NCBI RefSeq assembly: GCF_012184425.1
Contig: NZ_VTOW01000002.1
Span: forward strand, 1-64,000
Direction of reading: 5' to 3'
DNA length: 64,000 nucleotides
Source: Candidatus Manganitrophus noduliformans
Lineage (GTDB): Bacteria > Nitrospirota > Nitrospiria > SBBL01 > Manganitrophaceae
Numbering within the stretch: position 1 is the first letter of the stretch; each line of letters starts with the position of its first letter. The notes beneath the pieces are model-generated. The model ran no database searches, was not told where the DNA came from, and saw nothing but the letters and a program-made list of their open reading frames with translations. This document shows, piece after piece, positions 8,880-16,247 of this stretch. The translations under genes and the position numbers were made by a program.

Positions 8880-9536
8880 TCAGGCTTTCTCCGCGATGAG
8901 GTTTAGCCAGCGCCCTTTGCGCTCCCGGTTGCAGACCGTCTTCAGCGAAAGGATCTTCCAGCCGGCCCGGGTGAATACCTGAGCCAACGCATCCTTCTTC
9001 CAATAAGAAAAGTACCTCCCCGGAATCCAACCCTGCGTTGCGAATCCCTCTCCCTTTCCATGGGCGAAGGTCGCCCCGAATTTCCCGCCCGATCGAATAA
9101 GCTGTCGCAACGCGACCAAAACGCGATCCAGTTTTTTCTTTGGAAGATGAATCAGCGAGGCGGCCGCCCAGATTCCATGAAACGCGTCAAACCGGAAAGG
9201 CATCGCCTCCAGATCGGCCATGACCAGGGAAAGACGACGGGAGCGCCTGCGCGCGTGAGCGAGAAACGGCCACGTCCCGTCGAGCGCGATCGGACGGAAC
9301 CCCTCTCTTTGAAGATAACGGCTGTCCTGACCCGGACCGCAGCCGAGATCTAAAATCAGGGCCCCCTTCGGAAGAGGATCCACCCACTCTCTGAGCAACG
9401 GCGGAACACGATAGGTTCGGCCGCGGTCCCAATGCGCCAAATAATCATCCGCCCCGGCCGTATACGATGCGAGGGTTTTCCGGTTGGGCCCAAGCTCCCT
9501 CTTTTTTCGACCTTGATTTCGACGAGGCATTTGCAT
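8880..9536 (-). CDS. Class I SAM-dependent methyltransferase
   Basis: Rossmann-fold methyltransferase with motif I ILDLGCGPGQDSRYL and a following acidic residue that would hold the SAM ribose. The start at 9536 (MQMPRRNQG) is chosen because the frame upstream runs into the divergent beta-helix gene; this gives 218 residues. A basic N-terminal tail (RRNQGRKKR) precedes the fold. Substrate unknown. The family also includes ubiquinone/tellurite-type enzymes, and nothing here separates them. Confidence 0.8.
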   Translation of the reverse strand: MQMPRRNQGRKKRELGPNRKTLASYTAGADDYLAHWDRGRTYRVPPLLREWVDPLPKGALILDLGCGPGQDSRYLQREGFRPIALDGTWPFLAHARRRSRRLSLVMADLEAMPFRFDAFHGIWAAASLIHLPKKKLDRVLVALRQLIRSGGKFGATFAHGKGEGFATQGWIPGRYFSYWKKDALAQVFTRAGWKILSLKTVCNRERKGRWLNLIAEKA

Positions 9537-9601
9537 TATTTTGCAGATATCCTTGAAGCGCTCATACTCTCGTATTGAAGACAACGGAAGGGACCGAATC
9601 G

Positions 9602-10468
9602 ATGCAGCAGGAAAGCTCGGAACATACCGGCAAGGGAGACCCGAACCTGCCGCCTGCTCCCACGGCCCCTCTCTCCGCAATCATTCAGGAACCTCCTCCC
9701 AATCCGGCCGGGGGCCGCACCCTGATCGTCGATGGCGCCGATCCCCACGCCTATCCGAGGCCGAGCGCCGCGCTGAAAGAGGCCAAGCCGGAAGATCAGA
9801 TCTTCATTCGACCCGGCGCTTATGAAGATAAAATCTTTCTGATACACAAAACCGTCCGGTTGATCGGCGCGGGCCGGGATGCCGTCCAAATCTTCAGCCG
9901 CCGGGGCGGCCCGCTCTACCTTCAACACGTGCCGGAAGGGCTGATCAGCGGAATCACCTTCCGGTACATCGGGAGCGACCCACATTCGGCGATGAACGTC
10001 CTCGATTCGGTCTGCACGATCACCCAATGCCGGATCACGGAGGGGATCCTTTCGGGCCTCGTCGTCTACGGCCCCGAATGCCGGCCGACGATCACCGAAA
10101 ATGAGGTCTGCTACAACCGCGAATCCGGGATCTTTATCTTCGCCGGCGCGCGGCCCTACATTTCCAAAAACGACTGCTTCGGGAACCATCACTTCGGCAT
10201 TGCGGTGCGCGATCCGCAGACCCGTCCCGATCTGGTGCGGAATCTCTGCCGAAAGAACATGCTCAGCGGCATCCTCCTCTTCTATCATGCAGAAGCGATG
10301 ATCCTGGAGAATACCTGTCGCGATAACCACCATTGGGGACTCGTGACCACTCCGGAGTGCAAGAGCTCTCCCGATCGAGAAGCGTTGGCTTCGGCCAATC
10401 TCTTCATCCAAAATCCCCGGGGTCCTCTCTTCATTACCGAGGAGCCGCTGGCTGAAATCGGGCGGTAA
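9602..10468 (+). CDS. Right-handed beta-helix (NosD/CASH-like) protein
   Basis: The 288-residue protein shows repeated short strands with turns (GISGIT-like, ITQCRITEGILSGLVVYG, ITENEVCYNRESGIFIFAG, ISKNDCFGNHHFGIAVRD), the rung pattern of parallel beta-helix CASH/NosD domains. These bind or modify carbohydrates, or act as periplasmic maturation factors. No signal peptide is evident at the start, so location is uncertain. ATG 9602 has GGAAGGGA at good distance; an in-frame TTG at 9575 is less likely. It is divergent from the methyltransferase gene. Function unknown. Confidence 0.75.
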   Translation: MQQESSEHTGKGDPNLPPAPTAPLSAIIQEPPPNPAGGRTLIVDGADPHAYPRPSAALKEAKPEDQIFIRPGAYEDKIFLIHKTVRLIGAGRDAVQIFSRRGGPLYLQHVPEGLISGITFRYIGSDPHSAMNVLDSVCTITQCRITEGILSGLVVYGPECRPTITENEVCYNRESGIFIFAGARPYISKNDCFGNHHFGIAVRDPQTRPDLVRNLCRKNMLSGILLFYHAEAMILENTCRDNHHWGLVTTPECKSSPDREALASANLFIQNPRGPLFITEEPLAEIGR

Positions 10469-10496
10469 AACCGGCCTCCTTGCTCCGAGGAGAGAA

Positions 10497-11402
10497 TCAG
10501 GTCGACTCACTTTTCAAGACGGATCGGTAAAACCGCTGACCTTGCGCCATCATCGTTTCGGAAAGCTCGGAGAATAAAATCCCGCCGATAATCAGCCCCC
10601 CTCCCAGCATCCCCCATGTTCCCATCGTTTCCTGAAGAAAGAAATAACCCAAAGCGGCAGCCCAGAGCGGCTCGACGGTAAAGATCAGCGCGGCGCGGGT
10701 CGGCGTCGTGTCCCGCTGATAGCGGGTCTGAATATAGCCGGTCACTACCGTCGCAAGAATCGCCGTGTAGCCGAGCGCGAATAATGCCCCCTGCGTCGGC
10801 CTGAACACCGGCGGTTCGAAAAAAGGGAGGAGAATCCAGCCGCAGACGGCGGGAAAGGATATCTGGAGGAAGGTCATCAGAAGAAAATCATACCGCCGGG
10901 TCGTCCAGTCGAGCAATACGATAAACAGGCCGAACACAATGGCGCAGAGCAGGGTGAGAAGATCTCCCCGGTTCAATCCTCCCCCGGAGGGATTCGTCAG
11001 AAACCAGAGACCGACGGAAACAACAATCACTCCAACGAGATTTCCCCATCTCGGACGCCGTTTCAAAATGAGCATTTGAAAAAGAGGGGTGAAAATGACC
11101 ATCATCGTGGTGATGAAGGCCGACTTCGACGTCGTGGTCTCTTTTAAGCCGAGGGTCTGCAAGAGGAAGCCGGCAAAGATAAGAAACCCGAGAAAACACC
11201 CCCAGAAGATCGACTTTCGATCGGCACGGAGAAGCGCTTTCATGCAGAACGGAAGAAGAACAAGCGTTGCCAGGGTAAATCGGATCGACACCATCAGAAG
11301 GGGGGAGAGATCGACCAGACCCTGTTTGATGATGACAAAGGTTCCGCCCCAAATAAATGTCGTGGCAAAAAGAAACCACTCCGCTCGTCCTTTCGCCGTC
11401 AC
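10497..11402 (-). CDS. EamA/DMT-family membrane transporter
   Basis: A 301-residue protein with ten predicted membrane helices arranged as two EamA repeats. The first begins FLFATTFIWGGTFVIIKQGL and the second, after LLCAIVFGLFIVLLDWTTR, includes the typical EPLWAAALGYFFLQETMG segment. Such proteins export or import metabolites such as amino acids, nucleosides or sugars in the inner membrane. Substrate cannot be predicted. It is convergent with the beta-helix gene and follows the oxidase gene on the same strand 36 bases downstream, so the two may share a transcript. Confidence 0.88.
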   Translation of the reverse strand: MTAKGRAEWFLFATTFIWGGTFVIIKQGLVDLSPLLMVSIRFTLATLVLLPFCMKALLRADRKSIFWGCFLGFLIFAGFLLQTLGLKETTTSKSAFITTMMVIFTPLFQMLILKRRPRWGNLVGVIVVSVGLWFLTNPSGGGLNRGDLLTLLCAIVFGLFIVLLDWTTRRYDFLLMTFLQISFPAVCGWILLPFFEPPVFRPTQGALFALGYTAILATVVTGYIQTRYQRDTTPTRAALIFTVEPLWAAALGYFFLQETMGTWGMLGGGLIIGGILFSELSETMMAQGQRFYRSVLKSEST

Positions 11403-11438
11403 GGCTCGAACGTTCCTTTCAAAAAATGGTTTTATGGT

Positions 11439-12095
11439 TTAGGAAAAGCGCGCATCGCGGATTCGGCTGAGGCTCTCTTCTTTGTGAACCCGCTCGTCAT
11501 AGCCGATCTGACGAACCGCATCGGCCATCGATTTGAAATCCCCGAAGTCGGATTTAAACGCGCTCTCAAAGGGCTCCGACTCCAACTCCGGATGTTCTTG
11601 AACGTAGCGCATGTATTCATGCTCGGCGTGGTCTTCGAACTGCGCATTCAATGCGTAGCTCATGGAGGGACGTATGACATATAAAAACCAGCAAACATGA
11701 TAATAGAAAAAAGCGATGATCTGCGGAATGATCCGATAGAGGAGAAAATTCTCCCGAATCTGCAGACGATGAACCCACTCTTCCAAAATCAGGAGATGCC
11801 ACTGCTCATTATCCTGCTGAATTCGGCTCTCCTGCACCCGATCAAAAATCCTTCGGGCGAAATCGGCCTTTTTATAGGTATGGGTGATTGCGATATAAGC
11901 GACATGCTCCCAAGCCTGATAGGGAACCCGGGCGATCACCTCGAGCACCTTAAATTTACTGAGGCTTCTCCCCTTCCCGTATATTAGGTCCATCACCACA
12001 AAAAGGATCTTCGCGAGAAACCCATAATGCAGCTTCTGAGCGGACAGGGTATTTTCTTGCTCTTTCCTCAGCTGCTCGGCAGTCAGTCTTTCCAT
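11439..12095 (-). CDS. Alternative oxidase, plastid-terminal-oxidase-like di-iron quinol oxidase
   Basis: A 218-residue member of the AOX/PTOX family, which oxidises quinol and reduces oxygen to water without pumping protons. All six expected iron ligands can be matched: E52 in LEVIARVPYQAWE, E97 and H100 in DNEQWHLLILEEW, E154 in FEDHAEHEY, and E201 and H204 in YDERVHKEE. The wording LEVIARVPY and NEQWHLLIMEE-like segment resemble PTOX more than mitochondrial AOX. Two hydrophobic stretches (~60-75, ~118-140) fit monotopic membrane binding. The AAGGAAG upstream of ATG 12095 and the strong promoter at 12143-12171 support expression. Confidence 0.85.
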   Translation of the reverse strand: MERLTAEQLRKEQENTLSAQKLHYGFLAKILFVVMDLIYGKGRSLSKFKVLEVIARVPYQAWEHVAYIAITHTYKKADFARRIFDRVQESRIQQDNEQWHLLILEEWVHRLQIRENFLLYRIIPQIIAFFYYHVCWFLYVIRPSMSYALNAQFEDHAEHEYMRYVQEHPELESEPFESAFKSDFGDFKSMADAVRQIGYDERVHKEESLSRIRDARFS

Positions 12096-12142
12096 TCAAC
12101 TTCCTTCTCTAACGGAGCCATTGAAACAATCGAATCTTTACA

Positions 12143-12171
12143 ATTATAATGCCGGAGCGCTGAACGATCAA
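12143..12171 (-). promoter_or_regulatory. Promoter of the alternative oxidase gene
   Basis: Read on the minus strand, TTGATC (12171-12166) and a perfect TATAAT (12148-12143) are 17 bases apart, giving a start near 12136 and a ~40-base leader before the oxidase ATG. Confidence 0.6.
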
Positions 12172-12263
12172 CCTCCCCCTCTGCGTGATGGAGAGATCTC
12201 CGGCGGGAAGATCGGAAAAGGAAAATTAGGGCATTCAAGAGCGCTTTAATGAAATTCCCTCAA

Positions 12264-13382
12264 TTACGAAATGTTCAAAAGACGGCTCCTCCGAGGATCG
12301 ATCAGGTCGCTCAACGGGCTTTTGTAGCCGCCGAACTCTTGGATCTCCCTGAGCAGCGGAATATGCTCAATCGGTTCGTCGTCTTTTCTCTCCCATGAAA
12401 GGGTGCAGCGCGCGGTCGCCTGCTTCAGCGTCTCGATCAATGAGACACCCCCTTTCCATCCGGAGGCATCCGACGCCGAGCAGTGAAAGAGGACCCGTTT
12501 TTCCAGATCTGTCTTGTTGAAGAGGATCTCTTTGAGGGCCTCCGCCGACCAGCGCCGGGGAGCATCAAGAATGATTCTGATTTGATTTCGCTCCGACGCG
12601 TTCTTGAGCAGGTGGAGTTGAATCGTCCCCTCTTCCAGCAATGAGCGAAGCTGCTGCATCACCGTCCTCACCAACACCCCGTCGGGAAGCGAGTTGATTG
12701 AGAGCCGGGTCCGGGCCCCCTCCATCTCTGTCTGGATGTCGGCCCTCAGGATCAGCTCCCCTTTTCCATCCGCGTAGAGCGCGCGGACGGCGGTGTGTCC
12801 GCCGACCACCCCGCCGGAGGCGAAGTCGGGTCCCGGGAGAAACTCCATCAGCTCATCAAGCGGCAGCTCCGGCGATTGCCGGATCTGCTCGAAGGCGGTC
12901 CAAAGCTCTTCCAAATGATGCGGAGGGATCTGTCTTCCATCGGGCAAGCTCGCGCCGTTCAAAAGGGCGAGGGGAAGAAGCGGGGCCTTTCCGACCGGCA
13001 TGACGATATGGGAAAAACGAGAGAGCCGAAGCTCCACATATTCGGGTCCCTGTGGGACCTCATCATGCGGGTCGCCATACATACCGCGCAGCTCAAAATG
13101 GGGATACCGGCAGCGCCACGGAAGACCGAGCTGGAGGATCATCCGGTAGGCATATCCGAGGCTGTCCGGGGGATATGACTCGATCGGCTCGACGTAAGAG
13201 CTAAGGGCCTCGCAATCATATTCAAAGTCATTCTCGTCCATCTTCCAATCGTTGAGCGCCAAGACCTTGAGAATATCTTTCGCGTTAATCAAGATCCGAT
13301 CATTCGGCGCTTCCGCGCGGCAGATATCGATCAACCGCCGCTGAAGCGGGGTCAGCCCGTCTAAAAAGAGAAAATCATCCAT
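12264..13382 (-). CDS. Divergent, shortened DNA gyrase/topoisomerase IV subunit A-like protein
   Basis: The 372-residue protein follows the order of the GyrA breakage-reunion core: DGLTPLQRRLIDICRAE (like DGLKPVHRRVLYAM), then FELRGMYGDPHDEVPQ and GPEYVELRLSRFSHIVM (like [20 protein letters not shown]), IPPHHLEELWTAF (like IPPHNLTEVI) and LMEFLPGPDFASGGVV. Y115 aligns with the DNA-cleaving tyrosine, but the preceding catalytic arginine is glutamate and the YHPHGD helix is missing. The protein stops near LSDLIDPRRSRLL, without the full coiled-coil arm or the C-terminal beta-pinwheel of an 800-residue GyrA. It may bind DNA or gyrase without normal cleavage. No GyrB-type gene is near. Homology is clear by eye; function is unknown. 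Confidence 0.75.
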   Translation of the reverse strand: MDDFLFLDGLTPLQRRLIDICRAEAPNDRILINAKDILKVLALNDWKMDENDFEYDCEALSSYVEPIESYPPDSLGYAYRMILQLGLPWRCRYPHFELRGMYGDPHDEVPQGPEYVELRLSRFSHIVMPVGKAPLLPLALLNGASLPDGRQIPPHHLEELWTAFEQIRQSPELPLDELMEFLPGPDFASGGVVGGHTAVRALYADGKGELILRADIQTEMEGARTRLSINSLPDGVLVRTVMQQLRSLLEEGTIQLHLLKNASERNQIRIILDAPRRWSAEALKEILFNKTDLEKRVLFHCSASDASGWKGGVSLIETLKQATARCTLSWERKDDEPIEHIPLLREIQEFGGYKSPLSDLIDPRRSRLLNIS

Positions 13383-13484
13383 GTCGTTCCTTTCCGATAG
13401 AAGCGATTCCGCAAAAGGTTATTTTATAACACGGCTTTTGTCCTTGTCATGTTTTTTCTTCTTGAAGCGCGACGTTTTCCCCCT

Positions 13485-13513
13485 TTGAAGCGGAAGCCAT
13501 GTTATGGTATAAA
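13485..13513 (+). promoter_or_regulatory. Promoter of the dus-maf operon
   Basis: TTGAAG (13485-13490) and TATAAA (13508-13513) are 17 bases apart, giving a start near 13520 and a very short leader before the GTG at 13539. Confidence 0.6.
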
Positions 13514-13538
13514 AGAACGGGTTATTCAGGAGCCAAAC

Positions 13539-14645
13539 GTGCATTTCTGGAACAACATCTCCAAGCCGATCATCGCCCTCTCCCCCATGGACGGGGTGAC
13601 CGATCCCTGCTTTCGGCGGATCGTGGCGACCCACGGGAAACCCGACCTGATTGTGACCGAGTTCACCAGCGTGGAAGGAATCCTCCATGGCGCCGAGAGT
13701 GAGTTGGGGGGGTTGGTCTTCGATGAAATCGAGCGCCCCATTGTCGCCCAGATCTATGGCTCTAACCCGGAGTCGTTCTTTCTGATCGCTCAGCTTGTCT
13801 GCGAGTTGGGATTCGACGGCCTCGACATCAACATGGGCTGTCCCGCCAAGGCGGTTTCCTCCAAGGGATGCGGGGCCGGGCTCATCGCCGATCCCCCCCG
13901 CGCGAAAGCGATTCTCCAGGCGGCCCGGCAAGGGATCGATGCCTGGGTGGCCGGCGGCGCGCTTCCGATGGTCGATCTTCACCCCAAAATCGGTGAATGG
14001 CTCACCCGCAGAAAAGAGGTGGGACAGCTCCCCCCTTCCGAGCGGCGTCCTCTTCCCGTTTCGGTCAAGACACGGATCGGCGTCAATCGCGTCGTCATCC
14101 AAGAGTGGGTCTCCCACCTGTTGGAAGAAAAACCGGCCGCCATCTCTATCCATGGCCGAACCCTGCACCAGGGCTATCGCGGCGCTGCCGACTGGAAGGC
14201 GATCGCCGAAGCGGCCTCCATCGCGCGCGGCTCCGGCACATTGATCCTTGGAAACGGCGATATTCGATCGCTCAACGAGGCCGCCCAGCGCATTCGCGAG
14301 AGCGGCGTCGACGGGGTCCTCATCGGACGGGCCGCCCTTGGAAATCCGTGGATCTTTCGAAAAAAGAGCCTTCTCCGCGAGGCACTCAGCCATCACGAAC
14401 CGGAACTCATCCCGGACGAGCCGGCCTCTCCCCTGGAGCGGCTGGAGGCGGCGCTGGAGCATGCCCGCCTCTTTCAAGAGAGCCGTCCTCTCTCCCGGTT
14501 TGCCGAGATGAGAAAACATCTCGGCTGGTACTGCAAGGGATTTCCCGGCGCAAGCCAGCTGCGAGAGAAGCTGGTCCGTGTCCGCAACGTCGATGAGGTC
14601 GAAGCGCTGCTCGCCCCCTTCCTGAGCGAAGTTTCATACCGATGA
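13539..14645 (+). CDS. dus: tRNA-dihydrouridine synthase
   Basis: FMN-dependent enzyme that reduces uridines in tRNA D-loops using NADPH. Dus signatures in order: ALSPMDGVTDPCFRRIV near the N-terminus, the catalytic cysteine in INMGCPAKAV, SVKTRIG, ISIHGRTLHQGYRGAADW, LGNGDI and GVLIGRAALGNPWIF. The GTG at 13539 has AGGAG six bases upstream and lies just after the promoter; the frame is open further upstream to 13449, but that would precede the predicted transcript start. This gives 368 residues. The stop overlaps the maf start by four bases (ATGA), so the two are translationally coupled. Which D position it modifies is not clear. Confidence 0.92.
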   Translation: MHFWNNISKPIIALSPMDGVTDPCFRRIVATHGKPDLIVTEFTSVEGILHGAESELGGLVFDEIERPIVAQIYGSNPESFFLIAQLVCELGFDGLDINMGCPAKAVSSKGCGAGLIADPPRAKAILQAARQGIDAWVAGGALPMVDLHPKIGEWLTRRKEVGQLPPSERRPLPVSVKTRIGVNRVVIQEWVSHLLEEKPAAISIHGRTLHQGYRGAADWKAIAEAASIARGSGTLILGNGDIRSLNEAAQRIRESGVDGVLIGRAALGNPWIFRKKSLLREALSHHEPELIPDEPASPLERLEAALEHARLFQESRPLSRFAEMRKHLGWYCKGFPGASQLREKLVRVRNVDEVEALLAPFLSEVSYR

Positions 14646-15292
14646 GCCCTCCTTCCGGCGCCCGGCGAGAGATCATCCTCGCCTCAACTTCTCCCCGCCG
14701 CAGAGAGATCCTCTCCCTTCTCGGCCTCCCCTTTCGAATCGTCCCTCCCGATTTCGAGGAGATCCTCAGCGAAGGGCGGTCTATTGCCGAAGAGGTGACT
14801 GCGTTTGCCGAAGGGAAGGCCCGTTCGGTCGTCAAAGAATTTCCGGAAGGGGTCATTATCGGGAGCGACACCCTGATTGAGTGTGAAGGGGAAAAGGTCG
14901 GAAAGCCGCGCGACCCGGAGGATGCCAAGCGGATTTTGCGCCGGTTAAGCGGCCGCTCTCATCGAATTTGGACGGCGGTCTCCTTGATCGATCCGCATCA
15001 GCCCCCTACTGAAACGAGCGTAGAGACCATCCGGGTCTTGATGAAGCCTATCGCTGAGGATGAGATCGACCGTTATGTCGCGACCGGTGAGCCGCTCGAT
15101 AAGGCCGGGGCCTATTCTCTTCAGGGGGAAGGACGGCGCTTTATCGAACGGCTGGAGGGGGACTATTTGGCGGCCGTCGGACTTACCCTCAAACCGATCG
15201 TTTCCTTTCTCCGAAGGCATGCGATTGCCGTCCCGCTCGACCTGGAACGGCTCTATCGTGAAAGGGATTTCCTCAACTGGAATACGTTTTAG
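14642..15292 (+). CDS. maf: Maf-family nucleoside triphosphate pyrophosphatase
   Basis: Hydrolyses non-canonical or pyrimidine nucleoside triphosphates (dTTP/UTP or m7GTP type) to the monophosphates. The N-terminal loop ILASTSPRRREILSLLG, the catalytic aspartate region VIIGSDTLIE, the RRLSGRSHRIWTAV helix and DKAGAYSLQGEGRRFIERLEG are standard Maf motifs. Length, 216 residues, is slightly longer than usual (~195) at the C-terminus. Overlaps dus by four bases and is the last gene of that unit. Confidence 0.93.
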   Translation: MSPPSGARREIILASTSPRRREILSLLGLPFRIVPPDFEEILSEGRSIAEEVTAFAEGKARSVVKEFPEGVIIGSDTLIECEGEKVGKPRDPEDAKRILRRLSGRSHRIWTAVSLIDPHQPPTETSVETIRVLMKPIAEDEIDRYVATGEPLDKAGAYSLQGEGRRFIERLEGDYLAAVGLTLKPIVSFLRRHAIAVPLDLERLYRERDFLNWNTF

Positions 15293-15300
15293 AGGGGGGG

Positions 15301-15328
15301 TGCAAATCGGAAAATTCTGTGTTATATT
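15301..15328 (+). promoter_or_regulatory. Promoter of the structured RNA
   Basis: TGCAAA (15301-15306) and TATATT (15323-15328) are 16 bases apart, directly after maf. The -10 is good, the -35 weaker. A transcript would begin near 15335. Confidence 0.4.
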
Positions 15329-15473
15329 CACGGTTGAGGAGAGGCGACACACCTTTCCGAGTCCCCAACGCCTTGGGGGCGGCCTTCCGGGCGGCGATCG
15401 GCGCGACGATTCGGAGGGGGGCAAGGTCTGGGCCTTGCCGCAACGTTCCACGCCGGCGGAAGGAGGTGGTCCA

Positions 15474-15518
15474 GTGGGCAGTACGAACCCTACGGCAAGT
15501 GAGGTGGCGGCGTCCTGA
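15474..15518 (+). CDS. Possible 14-residue leader peptide inside the structured RNA
   Basis: GTG 15474 is seven bases after the GGAGG of an unusually long Shine-Dalgarno sequence (AAGGAGGTGGTCC) and opens a frame reading MGSTNPTASEVAAS before TGA 15516-15518. If translated it would lie upstream of the terminator hairpin and could be an attenuation leader. The peptide has no run of a single amino acid that would suggest classic attenuation. Confidence 0.25.
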   Translation: MGSTNPTASEVAAS

Positions 15519-15573
15519 TTGACGCGTCACAGTACTAGGTAGATGCTAGGGACGCACGTCCCCGGCGCCACCG

Positions 15574-15634
15574 AAACCCGGAAGCGCGGTTGCTGTAGCC
15601 GCTTTGAGATCGAAAGATCGCTTCCGGGTTTTTA
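15574..15634 (+). terminator. Intrinsic terminator of the structured RNA
   Basis: AAACCCGGAAGCG (15574-15586) pairs perfectly with CGCTTCCGGGTTT (15619-15631), enclosing a smaller hairpin GCGG/CCGC (15587-15603), followed by a T-rich tail. The large internal loop is unusual for a plain terminator. Confidence 0.75.
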
Positions 15635-15716
15635 TTTTTAAGCCCATACCGCTCCCCCCTTCTTCAGCCTTAAAATCAGTTGAAAATTGTTGATGCCAAA
15701 GGGGGGTCTCTCTGTG

Positions 15717-15722
15717 TATAAT
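15717..15722 (+). promoter_or_regulatory. -10 box of the small charged-protein gene
   Basis: A perfect TATAAT at 15717-15722, with only a weak -35 region upstream (TGATGCC). It overlaps the ATG at 15721, which therefore cannot be the translation start of the gene that follows. Confidence 0.4.
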
Positions 15723-15753
15723 GGCAGATACAAACAGTTTAAGGAGACCCAAA

Positions 15754-15957
15754 ATGTCTGAAGAAAAGGGAAAATCCGAAAAGAAACAGGACGAGACGCA
15801 AGACAAGAAAAAGGAAGAGAAAAAGAAAGAAACCACCCACATCCCCCTTCGCTTTATCCGTAACAATAACGAAGAGCTCGAGGAAGATATGAAGGAAATC
15901 TTCGATGAGGATAAGGTGACCCACCGCCAGGGATCGAGCGAGCCCGAAGCCGACTAA
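15754..15957 (+). CDS. Small, highly charged protein of unknown function
   Basis: A 67-residue protein. The first third is dense in Lys/Glu (KKKEEKKKE), followed by HIPLRFIRNNNEELEEDMKEIF and an acidic tail. No family recognised. ATG 15754 has AAGGAG nine bases upstream; the in-frame ATG at 15721 lies in the promoter. It is likely intrinsically disordered. A strong terminator separates it from the structured RNA upstream. Confidence 0.6.
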   Translation: MSEEKGKSEKKQDETQDKKKEEKKKETTHIPLRFIRNNNEELEEDMKEIFDEDKVTHRQGSSEPEAD

Positions 15958-16168
15958 ATACATCCCCTCTGGAACGCCGAAGTCACCTATCTACTCTAAT
16001 TATCTCTATTTATCTATTTATTTTTTTATTGCAACGGATCTTATCCTAAGCCCCCTTCTCCCCTACCCCTTGTTTGCTTTAAGCTTTATTTGCTACGATT
16101 AAATTACAAATAATTAAAGCGGATCTTTTCGAATTTCGGCAGGCGTTCGCATTTTCCTTCCGGTTTTG

Positions 16169-16182
16169 TCGGACTTGTCCGA
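16169..16182. promoter_or_regulatory. Perfect inverted repeat in the leader of the PRC-barrel operon
   Basis: TCGGACTTGTCCGA has perfect six-base arms around TT and could be an operator or a small hairpin in the leader. The surrounding gap (15958-16247) also holds a T-rich run with TATCTA repeats (15990-16030), a possible promoter (TTGTTT near 16071 with TACGAT near 16095) and a short CCCGGAAGGG hairpin before the gene at 16248. Confidence 0.35.
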
Positions 16183-16247
16183 ATACCCCGCGGGTCAGTT
16201 TTAGCCCGGAAGGGCAGCGCACCCTGAAAGCTTGATGAGGTATAGAA

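Larger units (their letters stand above)
15335..15634 (+). ncRNA. Candidate structured non-coding RNA or leader, complementary to the 16S 3' end
   Basis: A ~300-base GC-rich stretch runs from a promoter to a strong intrinsic terminator. It is rich in hairpins: GCAAGG/CCTTGC (15421-15438), GGTGGCG/CGCCACC (about 15503-15572) enclosing GCGTC/GACGC and GGGAC/GTCCC hairpins. At 15460-15474 the RNA can pair for 15 bases, with one G-U, to the last bases of 16S rRNA (CUGGAUCACCUCCUU), and CCCTACGGC (15488-15496) matches the next conserved 16S stretch. I looked for tmRNA, RNase P, SRP and common riboswitch signatures and found none; 6S RNA is not excluded. Identity unknown. Confidence 0.45.

Noticed and set aside
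15319-15522. Overlapping open frames across the structured RNA, on both strands
   Set aside because: Arg/Pro-rich translations without ribosome sites except for the 14-codon leader; the hairpins and terminator explain the region better.
15335-15634. tmRNA, RNase P RNA or SRP RNA
   Set aside because: None of the hallmark segments was found: no GGTTCGA-type tRNA-like end with CCA for tmRNA, no GAGGAAAGTCC for RNase P, no GGTCAGGTCCGGAAGG for SRP RNA.
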